Origin: Sinisalibacter aestuarii
Lineage (GTDB): Bacteria > Pseudomonadota > Alphaproteobacteria > Rhodobacterales > Rhodobacteraceae
DNA: 64,000 nt
Assembly (NCBI RefSeq): GCF_027923545.1
Contig: NZ_BROH01000001.1
Location: 915,335 to 979,334, forward strand
Reading direction: 5' to 3'
Below are positions 8,898 to 17,584 of this stretch, piece after piece. How positions within the stretch are numbered: the stretch's first letter is position 1; each line of letters starts with the position of its first letter. A model generated the notes under the pieces. The model was not told the origin of the DNA and ran no database searches. It saw only the letters and a program-made list of their open reading frames with translations. A program made the position numbers and the translations under genes.

Positions 8898-9635
8898 ATG
8901 GATCTCTCGGAAAAGGTTGTGCTTATCAGCGGCGCGGCGAAGGGAATGGGGGCCCATCACGCGCGCGCTTTTGCGGCGGCGGGTGCCAGGTTGGTGCTGG
9001 GTGATGTGCTCGATGCAGACCTCAACGCGCTGGCCAAAGAGCTGGGTGGCGATGTCGTCGCGGTGCATCTTGATGTCAGCAAGGCATCGGACTGGGACGC
9101 GGCCGTCAAAGCGGCGATGGATGCGTTTGGCCGGATCGACGTTCTTGTGAACAATGCGGGCATTCTGCGGATCGCCCCGATCGAGGAATATACCGACGAG
9201 CTCTGGGATCAGGTGCTCGGCATCAATCTGAGCGGGTCATTCAAGGGGATCCGCGCGGTCATCCCGGCGATGAAGGCGGCGGGCGGCGGCTCGATCATCA
9301 ATGTCTCTTCGACGGCGGGGCTGAAGGGCTTTCAGAGCTGCTCGGCATATATCTCTTCGAAGTTCGGGATACGTGGCTTGACGAAGGCGGCAGCTATCGA
9401 GCTGGCACCGCACAATATCCGTGTGAATTCGGTGCATCCGGGCAATATCAAGACCGAGATGACGGACGGGCTCTATCCCAACTACAAGCACGTGCCCATG
9501 AACCGGATCGGGCAACCCGACGAAATCAGCAAGCTCGTTCTTTTTCTCGCGAGCGACGACAGTTCATTCAGCACAGCGGCAGAGTTCGTTGCCGATGGCG
9601 GCGAAACCGGCGGTATGCCGGACCTGTTCGCATAG
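8898..9635 (+). CDS. SDR 2, 3alpha/20beta-hydroxysteroid-dehydrogenase-like
   Basis: A 245-residue classical SDR. It has the glycine motif 'SGAAKGMG', NNAG, catalytic Ser138, Tyr151 and Lys155. The overall pattern ('GGGSIINVSS.AGLKG', 'RVNSVHPG', 'GELxVADGG'-like end) resembles the bacterial 3alpha(20beta)-hydroxysteroid dehydrogenase group from memory of that family. That is a family resemblance, not proof of steroid use. It starts at ATG 8898 after GAAAGGAA and is the last gene of the importer A operon; a 10-bp hairpin follows at 9687-9714, facing a convergent gene. Alternative substrates are other alicyclic secondary alcohols. Confidence 0.88.
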   Translation: MDLSEKVVLISGAAKGMGAHHARAFAAAGARLVLGDVLDADLNALAKELGGDVVAVHLDVSKASDWDAAVKAAMDAFGRIDVLVNNAGILRIAPIEEYTDELWDQVLGINLSGSFKGIRAVIPAMKAAGGGSIINVSSTAGLKGFQSCSAYISSKFGIRGLTKAAAIELAPHNIRVNSVHPGNIKTEMTDGLYPNYKHVPMNRIGQPDEISKLVLFLASDDSSFSTAAEFVADGGETGGMPDLFA

Positions 9636-9686
9636 GTTTGAAACGAGCGCGGCGGCGAATGCCAGCCGCACGAGTGCCATCGAGTC

Positions 9687-9714
9687 GAAGGCGCGCTTTT
9701 CCAGGCGCGCCTTC
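9687..9714. terminator. Hairpin between convergent genes
   Basis: GAAGGCGCGC (9687-9696) pairs perfectly with GCGCGCCTTC (9705-9714) around the loop TTTTCCAG. It lies between the convergent SDR 2 and SnoaL-like genes and can serve both directions, although no long T-run follows on either side. Confidence 0.55.
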
Positions 9715-9733
9715 GGTCCATCTGGCGCGACGC

Positions 9734-10192
9734 TCAGGCGTCGGTGCTGCCCCACGGCACGTCGAGCTTGGTGTGGGAAATCTTCCACTTTCCGTCGACC
9801 CGCTTGTATTGGTCGACATAGAGGCCCAGCAGGAGAAACGGATGCTGGTCCGCTTCCCGGCCGGTCACGAAATCCAGAAGGTAGCACTGCCCCTCGGCGG
9901 TATCCGGGCCGGTGATGTTGATGGAGTGGTTCGTCACCGCGTGCATGAACGGGTGCGAGTCCTTCTTCTTCCAGTTGTACATGTCAAAGGCTCCGGCGAG
10001 CCCGTCCTTGATCGCCTGGAGGCCGGTCATGTCACCCACCGTCACCGACAGGACGGCGTCATCGGTGAAGACATCGCTGAAGCCCTCCACCTTTCCGGTA
10101 TCCAGCACGTTGCTGTAGCGCACGCGCAGGGCGCGGATTTCCTCGGTGTCGAGAAGTCGTTGCAGTTGTTCGTTCGTTTGGCTGTCTGTCAT
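9734..10192 (-). CDS. SnoaL/NTF2-fold protein 2
   Basis: A 152-residue SnoaL-like protein on the minus strand. The start at 10192 gives the N-terminus MTDSQTNEQL and a helix with the family pattern 'IRALRVRYSNVLD', followed by 'FTDDAVLSV' and the C-terminal 'RVDGKWKISH' strand. Earlier in-frame starts would add a Pro/Arg-rich segment unlike the family. The ribosome site in front of 10192 is weak. It is a single-gene unit transcribed towards SDR 2 and divergent from old yellow enzyme 1; a GATATTGAC box lies upstream on its own strand at 10502-10510. The function is unknown, presumably an isomerase or dehydratase helper like its two relatives in the window. Confidence 0.8.
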   Translation of the reverse strand: MTDSQTNEQLQRLLDTEEIRALRVRYSNVLDTGKVEGFSDVFTDDAVLSVTVGDMTGLQAIKDGLAGAFDMYNWKKKDSHPFMHAVTNHSINITGPDTAEGQCYLLDFVTGREADQHPFLLLGLYVDQYKRVDGKWKISHTKLDVPWGSTDA

Positions 10193-10498
10193 GACCCAAG
10201 TCCATTTCTGTCGGCACCGGTGGTTTCCAATTCTCCCCTGGAAACGATGTGGACCCGGCGATGCCTCCCGATCCTCGCGATTGATCCAGGGGAGCCGACT
10301 GGACGAACAAAATCCCGGACACCAATCCGGCTTGCCGGGCACTGGTCCGCGTTCGGGGCAGGTGCCGCTTACGCTTTTCAGAACGCGTCCACGTTGCAGG
10401 AACCTGCGGTCGTGCGTCCTTGTTCATCCTCCCTAGTCGCCGGTCCGATGCCAGGAGCGCCGGACCCGCCGAGTGATATGACGTCACAGATTCGATTA

Positions 10499-10510
10499 TT
10501 CGTCAATATC
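10499..10510 (-). promoter_or_regulatory. Candidate box upstream of SnoaL-like gene 2
   Basis: The minus strand reads GATATTGACGAATAATCG here. ATTGAC matches the core of the recurring box, with GAA in place of TAA. It lies about 310 bases upstream of the gene start, so the leader would be long. Confidence 0.35.
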
Positions 10511-10661
10511 GTATGAATATACATCAAGATAATTTCTAAATCAGAGATTTTTTGCGCGCTCTGGCGGGGCTCGCGAGGCGAAGGTGTCGGATATTTGCCA
10601 TTATATATCAATTTTTCATGATGACTTTGACGATTCTCGCCGCAATCGGGGCAGATATTGC

Positions 10662-10680
10662 GTCATCATATGATAATGAC
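10662..10680. promoter_or_regulatory. Imperfect palindrome, candidate operator
   Basis: GTCATCATATGATAATGAC is a 19-base dyad with 7 of 9 arm positions paired, centred on CATATG. It directly abuts the TTAGTTATTGAC element ahead of old yellow enzyme 1. Confidence 0.4.
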
Positions 10681-10715
10681 TTAGTTATTGACAAAACATA
10701 GAACTGACTAATAAT
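10681..10715 (+). promoter_or_regulatory. Candidate promoter/operator with two TGAC boxes
   Basis: TTAGTTATTGACAAAAC at 10681-10697 is followed by CTGACTAATAAT at 10704-10715. TTGACA is a good -35. The second copy matches the TGACTAAT core found ahead of the other operons. The OYE start is about 60 bases downstream. Confidence 0.5.
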
Positions 10716-10773
10716 CGAGATGAACCACCCGGCGGCGTTTGCCTGCCGGGATCAGGAAAACAGGGAGGAACCC

Positions 10774-11871
10774 ATGTACGAGAAACTGTTGTCGCCGACC
10801 AAAATCGGCGCCTGGGAGCTGGCCAACAGCATCGTGATGCCGCCGCTGACGCGGAACCGTGCAGACAAGGATTGCGTCCAGAATCCCCGTGCGCCCGAGT
10901 ATTACGGCATGCGCAACGCGGCCGGGCTCATCATCTGCGAAGCGACGCAGATCAGCCCTGACGCCACCGGATACCCGCGCACGCCGGGCATCTGGACCGA
11001 AGAGCAAACCGCCCGCTGGAAGGAAGTCGTCGACGCGATCCACGAAGGCGACGCGAAGGCCGTGCTCCAGTTCTGGCATTGCGGCCGGATCTCGCACCCG
11101 GACAACCAGCCCGAAGGCATTCAGCCGATGGCGCCGTCGGCGGTGAAGCCGGAAAACCCGATCTACACCGACGTTGCCGGCGACGTGGTCGACAATCCGA
11201 TGCCGCGGGAGATGACCGAGGAGGACATTCAGTACGTTCTCGAATCCTACCGCAAAGCGGCGGAGAACGCGAAGAAGGCAGGCTTCGACGGCGTCGAACT
11301 GCACTGCGCCAACGGGTATCTCATCGACCAGTTCGCCGCGTCGAACACCAATATCCGGACCGACAAGTGGGGCGGGTCGCGCGAAAATCGCGTGCGCTTC
11401 ATGGAAGAGGCCGTGAAGGCGGTCATGAAGGTTTTCCCGAAGGAATGCGTCGGTGTCCGGATCGCCGGCCACGGCACCTTCAACGAGATCTTCGATGAGG
11501 ATCCGCAGGCCAAGTTCGAAGCGATGCTTGGCGTCGCGGAAAAGCTCGGCATCGGCTACGTCCACATCATCCGCCCGGTCGTCAGCGGCAACATCCAGAT
11601 GGAAGCCTCGGCGCTTGACAGCCAGGTCATCGACACCGCCCGCCGGATTTTCTCCGGGTCGATCATCGGAGCCGCCGGCTACGATCTCGACAGCGGCGAA
11701 GCGGAGCTCAAGGCGGGCCGGGTCGAAGCCGTCGCCTTCGGGCGCGCGCATGTCGGCAACCCCGACCTTGTGCGCCGTATCCGCGAGGGCATTCCGCTGA
11801 CCGAGAGCAACCAGGACACCTGGTACACCCCTGGGGACGAAGGCTACATGGATTATCCCGTCGCGCCCTGA
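10774..11871 (+). CDS. Old yellow enzyme family NADH:flavin oxidoreductase 1
   Basis: A 365-residue FMN-dependent ene-reductase-type TIM barrel. Substrate-binding residues of the OYE family are in place: His177-x2-Asn180 followed by Tyr182 in 'HCANGYLIDQF', and the 'QFWHCGRISH' segment near the flavin. OYEs reduce the C=C bond of alpha,beta-unsaturated ketones or aldehydes, and some run in reverse as desaturases. The start at ATG 10774 follows GGGAGGAA; the in-frame ATG at 10720 would include this ribosome site within the gene. It forms a one-gene unit ending in a strong terminator. A clear paralogue lies at 26868-27968. Confidence 0.93.
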   Translation: MYEKLLSPTKIGAWELANSIVMPPLTRNRADKDCVQNPRAPEYYGMRNAAGLIICEATQISPDATGYPRTPGIWTEEQTARWKEVVDAIHEGDAKAVLQFWHCGRISHPDNQPEGIQPMAPSAVKPENPIYTDVAGDVVDNPMPREMTEEDIQYVLESYRKAAENAKKAGFDGVELHCANGYLIDQFAASNTNIRTDKWGGSRENRVRFMEEAVKAVMKVFPKECVGVRIAGHGTFNEIFDEDPQAKFEAMLGVAEKLGIGYVHIIRPVVSGNIQMEASALDSQVIDTARRIFSGSIIGAAGYDLDSGEAELKAGRVEAVAFGRAHVGNPDLVRRIREGIPLTESNQDTWYTPGDEGYMDYPVAP

Positions 11872-11941
11872 TCGGGGCGCACGGATCACCGTACTCCCTT
11901 TGCCCGCCTGACGGCGACAGGCACCTGGGGGGGTAACACAG

Positions 11942-11991
11942 ACCGCCTGGCACGAGACGCCCTCCCGGTGCGTGCCAGGCGGTTCTTTTTT
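11942..11991 (+). terminator. Rho-independent terminator after OYE 1
   Basis: A perfect 13-bp stem, ACCGCCTGGCACG (11942-11954) with CGTGCCAGGCGGT (11971-11983), is followed by TCTTTTTT. This is the clearest intrinsic terminator in the window. Confidence 0.92.
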
Positions 11992-12144
11992 GGCGGAGCG
12001 GCATGGATCGGCCAGAGGGGTATGTGCGGGCGCTTGCGCCAATGCGGCCCGATGGCAGGGCAGCAGCCTGCGACCGGAGAGTCCGGTTCGGCCTTTCGTC
12101 TATCCGGAAGGGTGTGACGGGCCCCGATGGGCCACGGACAGGTG

Positions 12145-12390
12145 CTAGCCGCCCTTGAGCTTCTGCATCAGGTAGACCTCGCTGTCGGGCCTGACCGGCA
12201 GCGCGTAGTTGGCGGCGATGACTTCGCCGTCAACGGCCACCGACACACCCGCGTCGATCACCGGGGCAAGGCCTGGATGCGCCGCCTTGAGCGCATCCAG
12301 CATTTCACCGATCGTCGACGCCTCCACCGTGACGACAAGCTCGCCATCGGTGAAGCGCCGCAGACCGGACCAGAGGTTGACCTCAACCAT
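12145..12390 (-). CDS. MoaD/ThiS-family small protein
   Basis: An 81-residue beta-grasp protein ending in Lys-Gly-Gly. The C-terminal di-glycine and the 'V-D-G-E-x-I' turn are typical of MoaD/ThiS sulfur carriers, whose terminus is adenylated and thiocarboxylated to give sulfur to molybdopterin. It overlaps the end of the large molybdenum-hydroxylase subunit by 8 bases and is the last gene of the minus-strand operon. A dedicated sulfur carrier, or a small accessory subunit for the adjacent molybdenum enzyme, is the natural reading. No partner MoaE or MoeB is visible in the window. Confidence 0.78.
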   Translation of the reverse strand: MVEVNLWSGLRRFTDGELVVTVEASTIGEMLDALKAAHPGLAPVIDAGVSVAVDGEVIAANYALPVRPDSEVYLMQKLKGG

Positions 12391-14653
12391 TGGCCTTGGC
12401 TTTGATGGCCGCCAGAACTTTCGGCGGGTTCATCGGCAGGTGTTTCATGCGGACACCGACCGCATCCGCAATCGCGTTGGCGACGGCCGGCAGGGGCGGG
12501 GTGATGCCGGTTTCGCCGACACCACGCACGCCGTAGGGATGGCCCGGGTTCGGCACCTCGACGATAACCGTGTCGATCATCGGCAGGTCCGAGGCGACCG
12601 GAACGCGGTAATCCAGGAAGATCGGGTTCTGAAGGCGCCCGTCCTTGCCGTAGACGTATTCCTCGTTCAGCGCCCAGCCGATGCCCTGAACCGCACCGCC
12701 CTGATACTGCCCCTCGACATAGGACGGGTGCACCGCCTTGCCGGCATCCTGCACGACGAGATAGCGCAGGATCGTGGTGCGGCCGGTTTCGGGATCGACC
12801 TCGACATCGACGACATGGGTGCCGAAGCTGGCGCCGACGCCGTCCATCGTGGTTTCGTTGTGACCCGAGATCGGACCGCCGGTGGCGCCCATCGTTTCCG
12901 CGATTTCCTTCATGGTCATCGGCGGGAACTTCCCGGCATTCGGTCCGGCGGGCTGCGCCGCGCCATCCACCCATTCGACCGCTTCGGCGTCGATGCCCCA
13001 CTTGTCCGCAGCACGCTGGCACATCTGCTTGATGCAGCTTTGCGCCGAAGTGACGGCGGCCTTGCCGCTGGCAAAGGTTGCGCGGCTGCCATGGCTCGGT
13101 TCGTTAAAGCCAAGCGCGCCGGTTTCGACCACGTTCACGCGCACATCGTCGTAGCCGATGCCGAAGGTCTCGGCGACCATCAGCGCGATCGAGGCGCGCA
13201 AGCCCCCGATATCCGGCGTGCCGATGGAAACCGTCGCCGTCCCGTCCTCGGTCACGGAAACGGAAACCGAGGTTTCGCCGCCATGGTTGAACCAGAAGCC
13301 TGTCGCCACGCCCCGGCCCTGGTTGGGGCCAAGCGGGACCGACAGGTTCGGATGTGCCTTCGTCGCTTCCAGAACTTCGACAAGCCCGATCCGGTTGTAG
13401 GTTGGTCCATAGCTCGACTTGTCGCCCTCGGCGACGGCGTTCTTGAGCCGGACATCCAGCGGGTCGAGTCCGAGTTCGCGGGCCATTTCATCAATCAGGC
13501 TTTCGACGGCGAAGGCCCCCATCGGCGCGCCCGGCGCACGATAGGCCGCACATTTCGGACGGTTGGCAAGGATGTCGTAGCCGATATGTTCGACGTTCGG
13601 CAGCTTGTAGGAGGCGAAGGCGCAGGTCAGCGCCAGATCGACCGGCGAGCCGGGGAAGGCCCCGCCCTGCATCCGGAAGACCGCGCGCGCAGCCGTCAGC
13701 GTGCCATCCTTCTTCATGCCGATCTTGACATCCATCGAGGCCGACGCGGTCGGACCCGTGGCGCGCAGAACCTCGGACCGGGTCATCACCAGCTTGACCG
13801 GGCGGCCGCCTGCCTTGCGCGACAGCGCCAGCGCCAGCGGTTCCATGAAGATCGTGGTCTTGCCGCCGAAGCCGCCGCCGATCTCGGAGGCGGTCACCCG
13901 CAGGCCGGACGCCTCGATCCCGAGAACCGCGGCACAGAACTTGCGGATGAACCATTGGCCCTGCGTGCAGACCCACATCTCGCCACGGCCATCGGCCCCC
14001 ATCTGGCCAACACAGGCATGAGGTTCGATATAGCCTTGGTGCGTGGCTTCGGTCTTGTAGGTGCCTTCGCGGACCAGGTCTGCCTCGGCAAACCCCGCCT
14101 CGACATCGCCATGCCCGAACTCGATCTCACGCACGACATTGTGGCGCACGTTGTCGGGCAGGTCGACTTCCCGCGAGGACACCGAATGGTCAGCCGAGCC
14201 GGGGCGCACCGCCGGCGCGCCGGGCGCGAAGGCTTCGTCGACATCGGTGACATGGGGCAGAACCTGATACTCGACCTCGATCAGCTTCGCGGCGTCCCGG
14301 GCCAGCAGCGCCGACGTGGCCGCGACGGCCGCAACCGCGTGCCCGTCATAGAGTGCCGTGTCGTTGGCGATGGTGTTTTCCTGCAGGTTCCAGTCCTCTC
14401 CGGTCAGCCCGTCGGGGAAGTCGGCCCGGGTCACCACGGCCTTGACACCTTCGAGCGCAAGCGCCTTCGAGGCGTCGATCTTGAGGATCTTGGCATGGGC
14501 GTGCGGGCTGCGGACGACGGCGGCAAACAGCATGCCGGGCATCGAGAAGTCGGCGCCATAGCGCGCGCGACCGGTCACCTTGTCGAGTCCATCGGGGCGG
14601 TCGGGGCGGGTGCCGACCAGCTTGTATTCGCTTTTGAGTTCGTCCTTGGGCAT
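12383..14653 (-). CDS. Molybdenum hydroxylase large subunit (xanthine dehydrogenase/CoxL family)
   Basis: A 756-residue molybdopterin-binding subunit of the xanthine-dehydrogenase superfamily, which hydroxylates a carbon next to a heteroatom or oxidises an aldehyde using water. The 'GGGFGGKT' glycine loop lies in the middle and 'GVGETGITPP' near the C-terminus carries the catalytic Glu. The loop reads 'AYRAPGAPMG' rather than the CO-dehydrogenase AYRCSFR, so CO oxidation is unlikely. It follows the 2Fe-2S subunit with a 1-base TGATG overlap. The substrate is unknown; an aldehyde or N-heteroaromatic compound would be typical of the family. Confidence 0.92.
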   Translation of the reverse strand: MPKDELKSEYKLVGTRPDRPDGLDKVTGRARYGADFSMPGMLFAAVVRSPHAHAKILKIDASKALALEGVKAVVTRADFPDGLTGEDWNLQENTIANDTALYDGHAVAAVAATSALLARDAAKLIEVEYQVLPHVTDVDEAFAPGAPAVRPGSADHSVSSREVDLPDNVRHNVVREIEFGHGDVEAGFAEADLVREGTYKTEATHQGYIEPHACVGQMGADGRGEMWVCTQGQWFIRKFCAAVLGIEASGLRVTASEIGGGFGGKTTIFMEPLALALSRKAGGRPVKLVMTRSEVLRATGPTASASMDVKIGMKKDGTLTAARAVFRMQGGAFPGSPVDLALTCAFASYKLPNVEHIGYDILANRPKCAAYRAPGAPMGAFAVESLIDEMARELGLDPLDVRLKNAVAEGDKSSYGPTYNRIGLVEVLEATKAHPNLSVPLGPNQGRGVATGFWFNHGGETSVSVSVTEDGTATVSIGTPDIGGLRASIALMVAETFGIGYDDVRVNVVETGALGFNEPSHGSRATFASGKAAVTSAQSCIKQMCQRAADKWGIDAEAVEWVDGAAQPAGPNAGKFPPMTMKEIAETMGATGGPISGHNETTMDGVGASFGTHVVDVEVDPETGRTTILRYLVVQDAGKAVHPSYVEGQYQGGAVQGIGWALNEEYVYGKDGRLQNPIFLDYRVPVASDLPMIDTVIVEVPNPGHPYGVRGVGETGITPPLPAVANAIADAVGVRMKHLPMNPPKVLAAIKAKANG

Positions 14654-15132
14654 CAGGCGGCTCCTCTCATTTCAGCGGCGGCGTCCTGCACCGCGCGGAT
14701 GATCTTGTCATAGCCGGTGCAGCGGCACAGGTTGCCGGCCAGCCAGTATCGGATTTCGGTCTCCGTCGGGTCGGGGTTTTTCTCAAGCAGGTTCTTGGCC
14801 GCAACCAGGAAACCCGGCGTGCAGATCCCGCACTGAAGGGCGGCATGTTCGATGAACTTGCGCTGCAGCGGGTGCAGCTCCTCGCCATCGGCGATGCCTT
14901 CCACGGTTTCGACCTTCTTGCCCTGGGCTTCGACGCCAAGAACCAGGCAGGAACAGACCAGCGTGCCGTCGACGGTGACGCTGCAGGCGCCGCAATCCCC
15001 GGTGCCGCAGCCTTCCTTGGCCCCGGTCATGTCAAGCTTGTCGCGCAGGCAATCCAGCAGCGTTTCACGCGGATCGGCCAGGAATTCGACCTCTTCACCG
15101 TTTACAGTCGTCGTTACATGAACCTTCGTCAT
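14653..15132 (-). CDS. Molybdenum hydroxylase 2Fe-2S subunit
   Basis: A 159-residue iron-sulfur subunit that passes electrons from the molybdenum centre to FAD. The plant-ferredoxin-like cluster motif '[10 protein letters not shown]' and the second cluster motif 'CGICTPG...CRCTGY' are both complete. The length is normal for stand-alone CoxS-type subunits. It sits between the FAD and molybdenum subunits with overlapping stop and start codons on both sides. Confidence 0.95.
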   Translation of the reverse strand: MTKVHVTTTVNGEEVEFLADPRETLLDCLRDKLDMTGAKEGCGTGDCGACSVTVDGTLVCSCLVLGVEAQGKKVETVEGIADGEELHPLQRKFIEHAALQCGICTPGFLVAAKNLLEKNPDPTETEIRYWLAGNLCRCTGYDKIIRAVQDAAAEMRGAA

Positions 15133-15995
15133 TACTTTTCTCCCTTCGCGCGGGCATAGGCGATCCTGGCCGCGCGCTTTACCAGCACGCCGGCGACTTC
15201 GGTGCGGAATTCGACGGTGCCGCGTTTGTCGTCGATCGGATTGCAGGCGGCTGTGGCAGCGGCGGCCAGCGCGTCGAGCGCCGCATCGTCCAGCGACGAG
15301 CCGATAAGCGCGGCGGCAGCATCGGAAACCAGAACCACCGTGGGCGCCACGGCCCCAAGCGCCACGCGGGCCTCGGTGACGGTGTCACCGTCCAGCCGCA
15401 AGCTCACCGCGGCGCCCACCACGGCGATATCCATCTCGGTGCGCGGGATGAAGCGCAGATAGGCGTCTCCGGCATTGTCTCCGCGCGGCGGCAGGTGAAC
15501 GGCCGAGATGACCTCGCCTTTCGCAAGGGAGGTCTTGCCCGGCCCGGCCGGCACCTCCTCGACGGCAAGCTCGCGGGTGCCGCCGGGGCCGGTGATCGTC
15601 ACCGTCGCGCCGGCGGCGACAAGGCCCGGAACGCTGTCCGCGGCAGGCGAGCCGTTGCACAGATTGCCGACAAGCGTCGCCCGACCCTGCACCTGAGTGG
15701 AGCCGACCAGTTCCATGCCTTCCACGACGCCGGGCCATTCGGACACAAGCTCGGCATGGGCGCCAAGCTCGGCGCCGGATACGGCCACGCCGATCCGCCA
15801 GCCGCCATCCTTGGTGCGCGCGATCTCCTTCACGCCCGGGATATGCTTGATGTCGATCAGGTCGTCAGGGGTCACGATCTCGGCCCGCAACTGGACAAGG
15901 ACGTCGGTGCCGCCAGCCAGGAACCGCGTCACGCCCGGCGCGCTCGCCGCCAGGGCTGACGCATCCTCGAAAGTTGAAGGGGTATGGTATTTCAT
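15132..15995 (-). CDS. Molybdenum hydroxylase FAD subunit
   Basis: A 287-residue FAD-binding subunit (CoxM type). The N-terminal 'LAGGTDVLVQLRAE' and the 'LVGNLCNGSPAAD' motif contact FAD in this family. It starts at 15995 after GGAGGTTTC. The order FAD, FeS, Mo subunit is that of coxMSL operons. It takes electrons from the 2Fe-2S subunit and passes them to an acceptor that is not identifiable here. Confidence 0.94.
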   Translation of the reverse strand: MKYHTPSTFEDASALAASAPGVTRFLAGGTDVLVQLRAEIVTPDDLIDIKHIPGVKEIARTKDGGWRIGVAVSGAELGAHAELVSEWPGVVEGMELVGSTQVQGRATLVGNLCNGSPAADSVPGLVAAGATVTITGPGGTRELAVEEVPAGPGKTSLAKGEVISAVHLPPRGDNAGDAYLRFIPRTEMDIAVVGAAVSLRLDGDTVTEARVALGAVAPTVVLVSDAAAALIGSSLDDAALDALAAAATAACNPIDDKRGTVEFRTEVAGVLVKRAARIAYARAKGEK

Positions 15996-16047
15996 GAAAC
16001 CTCCTGCGGCTCTGTTCCAGTATGGGGCGGCACGATTACCGCCCGAC

Positions 16048-16818
16048 CTAACTCATTCCAAGAAGGGCCTGCCCGATCAGGACGAGACCGATCACAAGAA
16101 GAATCGCCGTAATGATGACCTGAAAACGGCGAGTGTCGAGATACCTTACCAAAACGGCGCCGATCCAGCTCGACAGGATGGCGAGCGGAATGAACATGGC
16201 ACTGATCTTGAGCTGCTCCAGGCTGAACAGCCCCAGTGCAGCGTAGCTCGGCACTTTTGCGAGGTCGAGCGCGGCAAAGAAGATCGCGCTCGTGCCGACA
16301 TACATGGCGTTGCTCAGGTTCTTGGGCATCACGTAGATCTGATAGGGCGGATACCCCACATGGGCGATGGCGCTGGTGAAGCCGCAGGACCATCCCGCCA
16401 ATGTTGCAAGCGTGCCGTCCCATCGGCGCACCACCGCGGGCTCCAGTTGCGGAATGGCGGCGAGCAAGCCCACCAGCGCCCAGATCGAGAAGGCGACCGA
16501 GACCACGCCGAGTGCCAGCAAAACCGCCCATTCCGGCACCGACGCCGCGAAGTAATAGGCAAAGGCGATCCCGATCAGACCGCCCGGCACCATCCTGAGA
16601 AGCACGCCCGTGTGAAAACTGCGCCGGTAGATCAGGACGACGATGACGTCCTGCACCAGCATGATCGGCAACACCAGGCTGACCGCCGCCATGGGACCGA
16701 CAACCGTCGCGACCAGGGGTGCGCTCGCCATGCCGATTCCGGGAAACCCGCCCTTCGACAGGCCGAGTATGGTGACCGCAATCGCGACGACCGCGTAGAA
16801 AGTCAGGTCCGTTGGCAT
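16048..16818 (-). CDS. TauE/SafE (TSUP) family membrane carrier
   Basis: A 256-residue integral membrane protein of the TSUP/sulfite-exporter family, with hydrophobic helices arranged as two similar halves and the early 'GLSKGGFPGIG' motif that marks the family. Members move sulfite, sulfoacetate or other organic acids, in most cases outwards. It lies between the EthD gene and the molybdenum hydroxylase in the same operon. Export of an acid product of that enzyme is one possibility, but this is inference. Confidence 0.88.
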   Translation of the reverse strand: MPTDLTFYAVVAIAVTILGLSKGGFPGIGMASAPLVATVVGPMAAVSLVLPIMLVQDVIVVLIYRRSFHTGVLLRMVPGGLIGIAFAYYFAASVPEWAVLLALGVVSVAFSIWALVGLLAAIPQLEPAVVRRWDGTLATLAGWSCGFTSAIAHVGYPPYQIYVMPKNLSNAMYVGTSAIFFAALDLAKVPSYAALGLFSLEQLKISAMFIPLAILSSWIGAVLVRYLDTRRFQVIITAILLVIGLVLIGQALLGMS

Positions 16819-16855
16819 AGTGTAGGGCGGTCATGTCGGCCTGATAGCGCTCCTG

Positions 16856-17527
16856 TCAGGCGCACCCGGAGATTTCGTGGGGCTGCACGAGATATGTGTT
16901 GATCTCCGAGATGAATTCCTTGGCGTGCGTCATGGTGGTGATGCCGGCATCGGAGCGGAAGGCGGCCTCGATGGTCTCGCCGTCCGGGAACCAAAGCTCG
17001 ACCATGCCGTCCACCAGCCGCTCGCCCGCGGCGTTGCGGGCCCCGTCAAGGACAAGGTTCTGGCGGTAGCCCTGAATGCCGGGAAGCCGTTTCACCAGGA
17101 TCGAGTGCATATTGAACCACTGGTCCTGAAACTCCTCGTCGGAGACATCGGGCCGTTTGCGCAGGATCGACATCCGCTTCAGCCCGCCCTTGTCTGCCGG
17201 CGGCTTGAGGACGGTGTTCTGCAGGCAAAGGATCAGCTCCATCTGTTCGATGACATGCTGCGGCACGCACATCGACAGGCCGACGCCGCCGGCATGGGCG
17301 GCCATCATGGAGGCCGAGATGTCGCCAAAGAAGAATTGCGAGATTGCGTCGGGTTCGAAGCTGCCGCGGGCGTAGGAAATGCCTTTCTGGCTGGAGTCGG
17401 AAACCCGGTTGAACACTTGCCCGAGGACGTTGGGATCGGTGCTGGTCGGCAGATCGGCGATGCCCCGGCTGACCTGCTCTTCCGTCAGATCCATCTTGGT
17501 CCGCATGAGTGCCATTACTGAGATCAT
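16856..17527 (-). CDS. Tandem EthD-type (dimeric alpha-beta barrel) protein 1
   Basis: A 223-residue protein with ferredoxin-like repeats of the EthD/DABB superfamily. The second half carries the standard pattern 'KRMSILRKRPDVSDEEFQDQWFNMHSILV' in shortened form: Arg-Lys-rich strand, 'S-D-E-E-F' helix and 'W-x2-x-H' motif. Its close is 'VDGMVELWF'. The first half is a diverged copy. EthD-type proteins are small helpers or cofactor-free enzymes found with oxidative degradation systems. It lies directly behind importer B. Two further tandem proteins occur at 28614-29297 and 48016-48675. Confidence 0.82.
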   Translation of the reverse strand: MISVMALMRTKMDLTEEQVSRGIADLPTSTDPNVLGQVFNRVSDSSQKGISYARGSFEPDAISQFFFGDISASMMAAHAGGVGLSMCVPQHVIEQMELILCLQNTVLKPPADKGGLKRMSILRKRPDVSDEEFQDQWFNMHSILVKRLPGIQGYRQNLVLDGARNAAGERLVDGMVELWFPDGETIEAAFRSDAGITTMTHAKEFISEINTYLVQPHEISGCA

Positions 17528-17584
17528 TTGGCTGTTTCCTGCATTTGTCGGTTCTCCGGCGCCGCCTTGGCGCCGGCTTGTCGT

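Larger units (their letters stand above)
10193..10773. other. Divergent AT-rich regulatory region
   Basis: This 580-base region lies between the divergent SnoaL-like and OYE genes. It is strikingly AT-rich between about 10480 and 10720 compared with the rest of the window. It holds a minus-strand ATTGAC box, the near-palindrome at 10662-10680 and plus-strand boxes at 10688 and 10704. I see no gene in it. Confidence 0.55.

Noticed and set aside
10378..10611. Minus-strand frame of 77 codons upstream of SnoaL-like gene 2
   Set aside because: It runs through the AT-rich control region and its boxes; no ribosome site and no relatives recalled.
12209..14713. Plus-strand open frame of 834 codons opposite the molybdenum subunit
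   Set aside because: Antisense shadow of the large molybdenum hydroxylase gene; Arg/Asp/His-rich with no family pattern.
15132..15995. Aerobic CO dehydrogenase for the coxMSL-like genes
   Set aside because: The large-subunit loop is AYRAPGAPMG and lacks the AYRCSFR loop with the active-site Cys required for CO oxidation.
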